Shown here piece by piece: positions 59,507 through 64,000 of a stretch of DNA of 64,000 nt (position 1 is the first letter of the stretch; each line of letters starts with the position of its first letter). The translations under genes were made by a program, and so were the position numbers. Source of the stretch: UBA60 sp964587885 (GTDB lineage: Archaea; Thermoplasmatota; Poseidoniia; Poseidoniales; Poseidoniaceae); NCBI GenBank assembly GCA_964587885.1, contig CAZPME010000010.1, positions 1-64,000 on the forward strand. The letters are read 5' to 3'. The notes below the pieces were generated by a model. That model saw only the letters and a program-made list of their open reading frames with translations. It searched no databases and had not been told where the DNA came from.

Positions 59507-60793
59507 CTAGACTTTTTCACGGATTGACCAGATCATAACCGCGAATATCGCAAAGCCAGCAAAGACGTATACCATTTTTACGAAATAATCGAGACTGTAT
59601 AATGAACTTGCGCTTGCATAGTCATATCCTACCGCACTTGAACCAGAATTAGCCATTCCGTGGAATTCTACACCGCTGCCGCGACTTGTACCAACATCGA
59701 CGTCAAGTCCATTGATGGCATTTATTTGAACCACCTCTGCATCATAACTGCCGTTTGCGATTTTCTCCATTTGACCGGATGAGAAATCTCCGGCTAACCA
59801 AATGTCACCATTTCCGTCAATAGCTGCGGCAGGTGCCCCAGAAGTTCCATCAATAGTAACCAATGAATCATCGGCATCAATAGAAACTACATCAGCTAAT
59901 CCGATAATGGTAATCTGAGAATCATCGGTATTCAAAATAATTGAGTGATATCCTCCGTTTCCGATATGCCGCAAAGACAAATCTGGAGCTATTGACGTAT
60001 CGTCTCCATTGACTGAATAAATAACTCCACGAGCATTGCTTGAAGCCGAACTAAGGCCAAACCAACCATTACCGCAAGCGATTACAGTCGATTTGCTGGC
60101 TGAGATTTGACTAATTGACATATCTTCGGGGAAGAAACCTGCTGGGGAGACTACGTCGTTAGAGAAATAGCGCACGCTAGAAGACCAAGTTCCCCCTCTG
60201 TCACCAGCAGTTCCATTGCCATCACTGGATGAATATAGATAGGAATTAATCAGTAAATACCCACTAACTCCGTCAACACTGGTAATGTCGACTATGCGAA
60301 ATCCTGAAATCGAAGAATTTTGCCAATCCAAAGCCATTAGGCTAAGGCTATCACAGTCGTCAATGCATCGACCTACTTGGCCACTTTCACCGCCAATTAA
60401 CCAACCATTGGTAATTCTTTCAACCGTACGCGGTTGGTCGAATGTTAGATTTGAAACTCCACCATCATCCCATTTCTGCACCACTGGTCCCCCAGCAGTA
60501 GATACCACCATCAATGCAGTTGAGCCATCTTCATTCCAAGCAATGTCGAGAACTCGGTTATCCGAATCGACTAACTTGGTAGTTTCAATTCCAGGCATTA
60601 TTGAAGATTGTTGAATCACCAAAGCAATTACAATAACTATTCCGATGAAAACACCCATTGAAAGCCATTGGTGGTCGCTTTCTTGGCGCAGCCAATAACT
60701 CAATCGTGATGTGAAACCATTCGTGTATTCAAAGTCCAATTCGGCCTCCGAATCCTCGGCTTCCGCAGCCTCCCTTGAAGTGGTTTCAGCCAT
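59507..60793 (-). CDS. membrane-anchored beta-propeller protein
   Basis: A 428-residue protein with an acidic cytoplasmic N-terminus, one helix near 45-62 (SMGVFIGIVIVIALVI), an external repetitive region that reads as a propeller (LDIAWNEDGSTALMVVSTAG, IVDITSVDGVSGYLLINSYL, LRHIGNGGYHSIILN), and a second helix at the very C-terminus (VYVFAGFAIFAVMIWSI). No catalytic motif seen. It resembles in plan the protein at 5748. Same strand as mutS, with a terminator between. ATG after GGTGAGAGC. Confidence 0.65.
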   Translation of the reverse strand: MAETTSREAAEAEDSEAELDFEYTNGFTSRLSYWLRQESDHQWLSMGVFIGIVIVIALVIQQSSIMPGIETTKLVDSDNRVLDIAWNEDGSTALMVVSTAGGPVVQKWDDGGVSNLTFDQPRTVERITNGWLIGGESGQVGRCIDDCDSLSLMALDWQNSSISGFRIVDITSVDGVSGYLLINSYLYSSSDGNGTAGDRGGTWSSSVRYFSNDVVSPAGFFPEDMSISQISASKSTVIACGNGWFGLSSASSNARGVIYSVNGDDTSIAPDLSLRHIGNGGYHSIILNTDDSQITIIGLADVVSIDADDSLVTIDGTSGAPAAAIDGNGDIWLAGDFSSGQMEKIANGSYDAEVVQINAINGLDVDVGTSRGSGVEFHGMANSGSSAVGYDYASASSLYSLDYFVKMVYVFAGFAIFAVMIWSIREKV

Positions 60794-60850
60794 GCTCTCA
60801 CCTACATCTCATGGGTTAGGGGTTGAAGTCTTTATCCTACCGAAACATCA

Positions 60851-60874
60851 CATACCGCCCTACGGGCGTATGCG
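60851..60874. promoter_or_regulatory. inverted repeat upstream of L10e
   Basis: CATA plus bulge C plus CGCCC (60851-60860) and GGGCG plus TATG (60864-60872) around TAC form a nine-pair stem. Its core CCTACGG is the same as that of the gyrB palindrome at 29885. It lies 18 bases before the L10e TATA-like box, in the gap to the divergent propeller gene. Confidence 0.35.
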
Positions 60875-60890
60875 GTTACAGCGAGCACCG

Positions 60891-60897
60891 TTAAATA
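60891..60897 (+). promoter_or_regulatory. TATA-like box of L10e
   Basis: TTAAATA centred 39 bases before the ATG at 60933; preceded by CACCG, similar to the element before aroD. Confidence 0.5.
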
Positions 60898-60932
60898 TGG
60901 CTGTCAAGTCGGCCTGCCTCGTAGTGGTCGTT

Positions 60933-61472
60933 ATGGCGCGTAAACCAGCAAAGATGTACCGCCGCCTCAAGGGGCAGGCATTCACTCGCCGAAAGTACAT
61001 GGGCGGTGTTCCAAATAACCAGATTATTCGTTTTCTAACCGGAAATAGCCAAGCAGCCGAAACCGGCGGTTTTGAAATAGTTCTCGAATTGAGCGCTGAC
61101 GAATCTTGCCAAATTCGTCACACTGCTCTTGAAGCCAGTCGTATTATCTGCAATTCTACAATTCGAAATGTAGCCGGAGAAAAGGGCTACGCTCTTAGAA
61201 TCCACACTTTCCCCCATCACGTTCTACGTGAGAATAAGCAAGCTACTGGAGCGGGGGCAGACCGTGTTTCTCAGGGTATGCGCTGCGCTTTTGGAAAGAA
61301 CGTCGGCACTGCCGCTCGAGTAAAGCGCGGCCAGCGTGTTATTTCCTTGCATTGCAATGCTAAAGATTTCTTAACTGCTAAGGATGCTCTCCGAAAGGCC
61401 AAGATGAAATTACCAACCCCGTGCTCGGTTTCGCTTATTCGCGGCCACGAGTATGTCAAGGGTCTAGCATGA
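60933..61472 (+). CDS. rpl10e: ribosomal protein L10e (uL16 family)
   Basis: Large-subunit ribosomal protein near the peptidyl-transferase centre. 179 residues beginning MARKPAKMYRRLKGQAFTRR, then KYMGGVPNNQIIRFLTGN, GADRVSQGMRCAFGK and GQRVISLHCNAKD, all conserved family stretches. The ATG at 60933 lies about 35 bases downstream of a TATA-like box; a longer frame upstream is an extension without homology. Its stop TGA is followed in frame by HPRT coding sequence (see finding). Confidence 0.95.
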   Translation: MARKPAKMYRRLKGQAFTRRKYMGGVPNNQIIRFLTGNSQAAETGGFEIVLELSADESCQIRHTALEASRIICNSTIRNVAGEKGYALRIHTFPHHVLRENKQATGAGADRVSQGMRCAFGKNVGTAARVKRGQRVISLHCNAKDFLTAKDALRKAKMKLPTPCSVSLIRGHEYVKGLA

Positions 61473-61547
61473 ACTGGCGGCGATACCATCGCCACTGAAG
61501 AAGAAAATCTGTCTCTGCTTAAGCAGAGCGTTGCTTCTTCACCGATT

Positions 61548-62081
61548 GTGTGGCGTGATGAATATCCATATTTCATCCACCCACTAAGTGATGGAGTTCC
61601 TCGCCAATCATCTGAATTACTGCAAGCGGCTTGTGAGTTAATTTTTACCAAAGTTAACTGGGAAAATGTCGACTTGATTCTAGGGGTTGAAGCCATGGGA
61701 TTACCTCTAGCGACTGCATTATGCCTTGCTAGTGGCAAGCCATTGGTGGTTGGTCGAAAGCGTAGTTATGGTTTGCCAAGTGAGCACACAATCAATCAAT
61801 CAACCGGATATTCGAAAGGTGAAATTTTCCTCAATGATATTTCAATGGGCGACCGGGTTTTAGTGATTGACGATGTAGTGAGCACAGGTGGAACTTTACG
61901 GCCGATTCTTAATGGGCTGGAAGAAATCGGTGCTCAAGTATCCGAGTGTTGGGTTATTTTCAACAAGGACAAAGGATTAGACAGCCTTGAAAATGATTTT
62001 TCAGTTCCATTGAATAGCCTGCTAGACATTGCTATCATCAATGGGAAAACCGAGGTTATGAATAAATATCGAAAGGAGTAA
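61548..62081 (+). CDS. hpt: archaeal hypoxanthine/guanine phosphoribosyltransferase (start unresolved)
   Basis: Purine salvage: transfers ribose-5-phosphate from PRPP to hypoxanthine or guanine. 177 residues from the first canonical start (GTG): YPYFIHPLSDGVPRQSSELL, GVEAMGLPLATALCL, RKRSYGLPSEHTINQSTGYS, and VLVIDDVVSTGGT, the PRPP-binding signature. The family's conserved N-terminus (LLKQSVASSPIV) is encoded immediately upstream in the same frame with no ATG, GTG or TTG between it and the L10e stop; only ATC, CTG or a +1 shift from the ATG at 61469 would include it. Next gene dph2 overlaps the stop by TAATG. Confidence 0.85.
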   Translation: MWRDEYPYFIHPLSDGVPRQSSELLQAACELIFTKVNWENVDLILGVEAMGLPLATALCLASGKPLVVGRKRSYGLPSEHTINQSTGYSKGEIFLNDISMGDRVLVIDDVVSTGGTLRPILNGLEEIGAQVSECWVIFNKDKGLDSLENDFSVPLNSLLDIAIINGKTEVMNKYRKE

Positions 62082-63196
62082 TGAATATGGATATTGATAT
62101 GCACAATTTTGAACTCGACGAGTTGATTGCGCGAATCAAAGATGGCGACCATCGCCTTATCGCTTTGCAAGTACCTGAAGGTTTGAAAATTCAAGCCCTT
62201 GAACTGATGGACCAAGTTGAAGATGAGACTTCTACTAAGATCGTATTAGCGGCTGACCCTTGCTACGGCGCCTGTGATTTGGTGCACGATAAAATGCGAA
62301 TGATGGGGGTGGAAATGGTCGCACACATGGGCCACAGCCAAATGAATATAGATTCTGGAATGCCGACACAGTTCATTCCTGTAACCTATGCAGGAGACCC
62401 GCAATTAGCACCAGTTATTCCATTCTTAGAAGCACACCGTCAAGTCGCAAGAAAACGGCTAGCAGAACCAAACGAAGCGATCGAATTGAGCGAAGATGAA
62501 GCACAGAAGCGATTCCTCGATTCGGTTGGACGCGTAGCCCCTTTAACCGGTGCAAAACTAGGACTTGTGGGTTCTATTCAACATTTACACATGCTAGACA
62601 CTTTCAAAACTCGACTCGAACAAGCTGGATTTGAAGTTACCATTCCAATCGGTGGTGAGCGTTTAACTTTCCCAGGTCAAGTACTCGGTTGCAATTACTC
62701 AGGTGATGATTCAAGTGTTGGGCATTACTTGTTCCTTGGCTCAGGAGATTTCCACCCAATTGGACTTGTCCTGCATACCGGTAAACCATTGGCTATGCTC
62801 GACCCTTATACCGGGGATGCAAGTGAAATGTCTAGCGAGCGAATTGAGAGAATTTTACGTCAGCGCTTTGGATTGATAATGTCGGTACAAGATAGCACTT
62901 CATTCGGTATCTTAATCGGAGAAAAACCTGGGCAGATGCGCAGAACCCTAGCCTTGCGAATGAAAAGGATGCTTGAAAAGCATGGAAAAAAGGGCTACCT
63001 ACTGGCACTCGAACACGTTGGGCCAGAGCTAATTGATTTCTATCCTGTCGATGCATTCGTCAACACTGCTTGCCCTCGTATAGCCATCGATGATGCTGTA
63101 AGGTATGCCAAGCCCCTAATCACTCCTTATGAATTGGAAGTTGCACTAGGCGAAAAGAAATGGGAAAACGGTTACCAATTTGACGAAATACCTTGA
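62081..63196 (+). CDS. dph2: diphthamide biosynthesis protein Dph2
   Basis: Noncanonical radical SAM enzyme attaching the 3-amino-3-carboxypropyl group to the diphthamide histidine of elongation factor 2. 371 residues; the three [4Fe-4S] Cys ligands are in DPCYGACD, LGCNYSGDD and NTACPRIAIDD. SIQHLHM and YLFLGSGDFHPIGL are conserved as well. AAGGAG precedes the ATG at 62081, or better the one at 62087; the HPRT stop overlaps. An EF-2 gene is not in the window. Confidence 0.93.
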   Translation: MNMDIDMHNFELDELIARIKDGDHRLIALQVPEGLKIQALELMDQVEDETSTKIVLAADPCYGACDLVHDKMRMMGVEMVAHMGHSQMNIDSGMPTQFIPVTYAGDPQLAPVIPFLEAHRQVARKRLAEPNEAIELSEDEAQKRFLDSVGRVAPLTGAKLGLVGSIQHLHMLDTFKTRLEQAGFEVTIPIGGERLTFPGQVLGCNYSGDDSSVGHYLFLGSGDFHPIGLVLHTGKPLAMLDPYTGDASEMSSERIERILRQRFGLIMSVQDSTSFGILIGEKPGQMRRTLALRMKRMLEKHGKKGYLLALEHVGPELIDFYPVDAFVNTACPRIAIDDAVRYAKPLITPYELEVALGEKKWENGYQFDEIP

Positions 63197-63250
63197 GCAT
63201 TGAGATTGGTTGCTAAAATCGCGGCGTCTCGTCTCACCTTCATGCGTATG

Positions 63251-63261
63251 TTCAATAACGG
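63251..63261 (+). promoter_or_regulatory. promoter-like motif before orc1
   Basis: TTCAATAACGG, one base different from the rpa motif (TTCAATAACCG). The end of the motif is 23 bases before the orc1 ATG at 63284, consistent with leaderless transcription. Confidence 0.5.
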
Positions 63262-63283
63262 TTGGCGGTCACCTTCTAAAGTC

Positions 63284-64000
63284 ATGACCGACTACTTGGA
63301 CAGGATTGGCGCGGGACTAATCATCAGAGATAACGAGCCCTTCAACTTTGATTTCCTGCCACAAAATCTCGTGAGTCGAGATGACGAATTGGCAAAATTG
63401 GCTGCTATGCTTAGTGCGGTAGTAAGTCAAGGAGGTAGTTCTCGCGCCATTGTCACTGGGTTTGTTGGTACTGGAAAGAGCGTCATAGTCAAGCGCTTTT
63501 GTGAAGATGTTAAACGCAAATTTAGAGAACGTAGAAAAATCCGATATCTCGTAATCAATTGTCGTAATTCATCGACCAAACCTGAAGTATTGAAGCACAT
63601 TGTCCAACATCTTGACCCGCGTCACCCTAACCGCGGACTTGGTAGTGGTGAAATCCTATCAAGCGTGCGTAAGATGCTGACATCTTCACAGGAACACTTG
63701 ATAATAGTTCTCGATGAAGTCGACCATTTACTCCGTCGTTCCGGCGACGACATCTTGTATCAATTGCTGCGCATTGACGAGGGGCATAATGAGCACGGTA
63801 CTCTTTCTTTGATATTGATTAGCCAAGAACAGGCACTGGATTTCTTGGAACCAGCAGTTCTGTCGAGATTCGGTCGCTCAAGCCAATTACGGCTTGAACC
63901 GTACAACGAGGAAGGGTTGCTAGCTATCGCTCGTCAGAGAGCGGATTTAGGTCTAGTTGAGGGGAGTTATGATGAGGGTATTCTACGTATGATTGCTCAA
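63284..64000 (+). CDS. orc1: Orc1/Cdc6 replication initiator (5' part)
   Basis: AAA+ origin recognition protein, running off the window end; 239 residues are present. MTDYLDRIGAGLIIRDNEPF is the usual Orc1 start, with FLPQNLVSRDDEL, Walker A GFVGTGKS at 59-66, LIIVLDEVDHLL as Walker B, and SRFGRSSQLRLEPY for the sensor region. The C-terminal winged helix would follow outside the window. Archaeal replication origins often lie next to such genes; the 87 bases upstream are too short to show origin repeats. Confidence 0.92.
   Translation, partial: MTDYLDRIGAGLIIRDNEPFNFDFLPQNLVSRDDELAKLAAMLSAVVSQGGSSRAIVTGFVGTGKSVIVKRFCEDVKRKFRERRKIRYLVINCRNSSTKPEVLKHIVQHLDPRHPNRGLGSGEILSSVRKMLTSSQEHLIIVLDEVDHLLRRSGDDILYQLLRIDEGHNEHGTLSLILISQEQALDFLEPAVLSRFGRSSQLRLEPYNEEGLLAIARQRADLGLVEGSYDEGILRMIAQ

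Noticed and set aside
17512..61472. UGA readthrough or selenocysteine making L10e-HPRT and PCMT-M61 fusion proteins
   Set aside because: A ribosomal protein and unrelated enzymes would be fused, and no SECIS-like element was seen; a start or frame issue explains the data better.
1..64000. CRISPR arrays, transposases and rRNA genes
   Set aside because: I saw no repeat-spacer pattern, transposase motif or rRNA-like sequence anywhere in the window.

Overview
The window reads as chromosomal DNA of a marine planktonic euryarchaeon, most likely Marine Group II (Candidatus Poseidoniales). It carries archaeal information-processing genes: Orc1/Cdc6, a Hel308-type helicase, an RPA-type ssDNA-binding protein with its partner, an archaeal TyrRS, ribosomal protein L10e, Dph2, Cgi121 of KEOPS, and archaeal HPRT. 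It also carries bacterial-type GyrA/GyrB, MutS/MutL and a class II CCA-adding enzyme, plus many large secreted or membrane-anchored proteins. Genes are tightly packed (about 54 protein genes, no gap over 300 bases). GAGGTGA-like ribosome binding sites recur, and several genes appear to start on TTG or GTG. I saw no rRNA, tRNA, CRISPR or insertion sequence. The lineage call is inference from gene content.

Layout. 1-0.4 kb: a short GC-rich PD40-type propeller fragment. 0.5-3.5 kb (minus): a fatty/organic-acid oxidation unit (glutaryl-CoA-type dehydrogenase, ETF beta, ETF alpha). 3.6-11.8 kb: TyrRS, exported beta-propeller and sialidase-like proteins, a CREST/ceramidase-type membrane hydrolase, an iodotyrosine-deiodinase-like nitroreductase, a second acyl-CoA dehydrogenase, and a glycine-cleavage-H-like protein. 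11.8-23.6 kb: an EF-hand membrane protein, class II CCA-adding enzyme, ParB/Srx (SerK-like) protein, M61 peptidase, PCMT-like methyltransferase, membrane-tethered Smr protein, DUF2085-type protein, dTMP kinase with a long C-terminal extension, and glutaminyl cyclase. 23.7-28.9 kb: a 1,396-residue metalloprotease-like PKD surface protein and a second membrane-anchored exported protein. 28.9-37.5 kb: 3-dehydroquinate dehydratase, gyrB-gyrA, a LeuA-like enzyme, and an AstE/aspartoacylase-like protein. 37.6-45.4 kb: thioesterase, SprT-like protein, Hel308, Cgi121, TldD-TldE. 45.5-48.3 kb: the RPA operon. 48.4-51.9 kb: an archaeal type IV pilus (Tad-like) cluster. 51.9-54.7 kb: MoaA, EPSP synthase, VOC protein. 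54.8-59.4 kb: MutL-MutS. 59.5-64 kb: membrane propeller, L10e, HPRT, Dph2 and the start of Orc1/Cdc6, which runs off the window.

The most interesting signals are regulatory. Upstream of rpa there is a promoter-like element, an apparently leaderless 40-codon leader ORF overlapping the rpa start, and two mutually exclusive RNA hairpins; one would bury the rpa ribosome binding site in a 12-bp stem. The same promoter-like motif (TTYAATAACSG, about 20 nt before a start codon) lies before gyrB (with its own leader ORF and a long palindrome) and before orc1. Two genes (HPRT and the M61 peptidase) have family-conserved N-terminal coding sequence extending upstream of any canonical in-frame start, directly after the previous gene's TGA; in both an ATG lies in the frame needing a +1 shift. 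Other leads are a membrane-bound Smr protein, an H-protein homologue whose lipoyl lysine is displaced, and a pilus operon with split TadC-like proteins and a first gene of tail-protein-like pattern.
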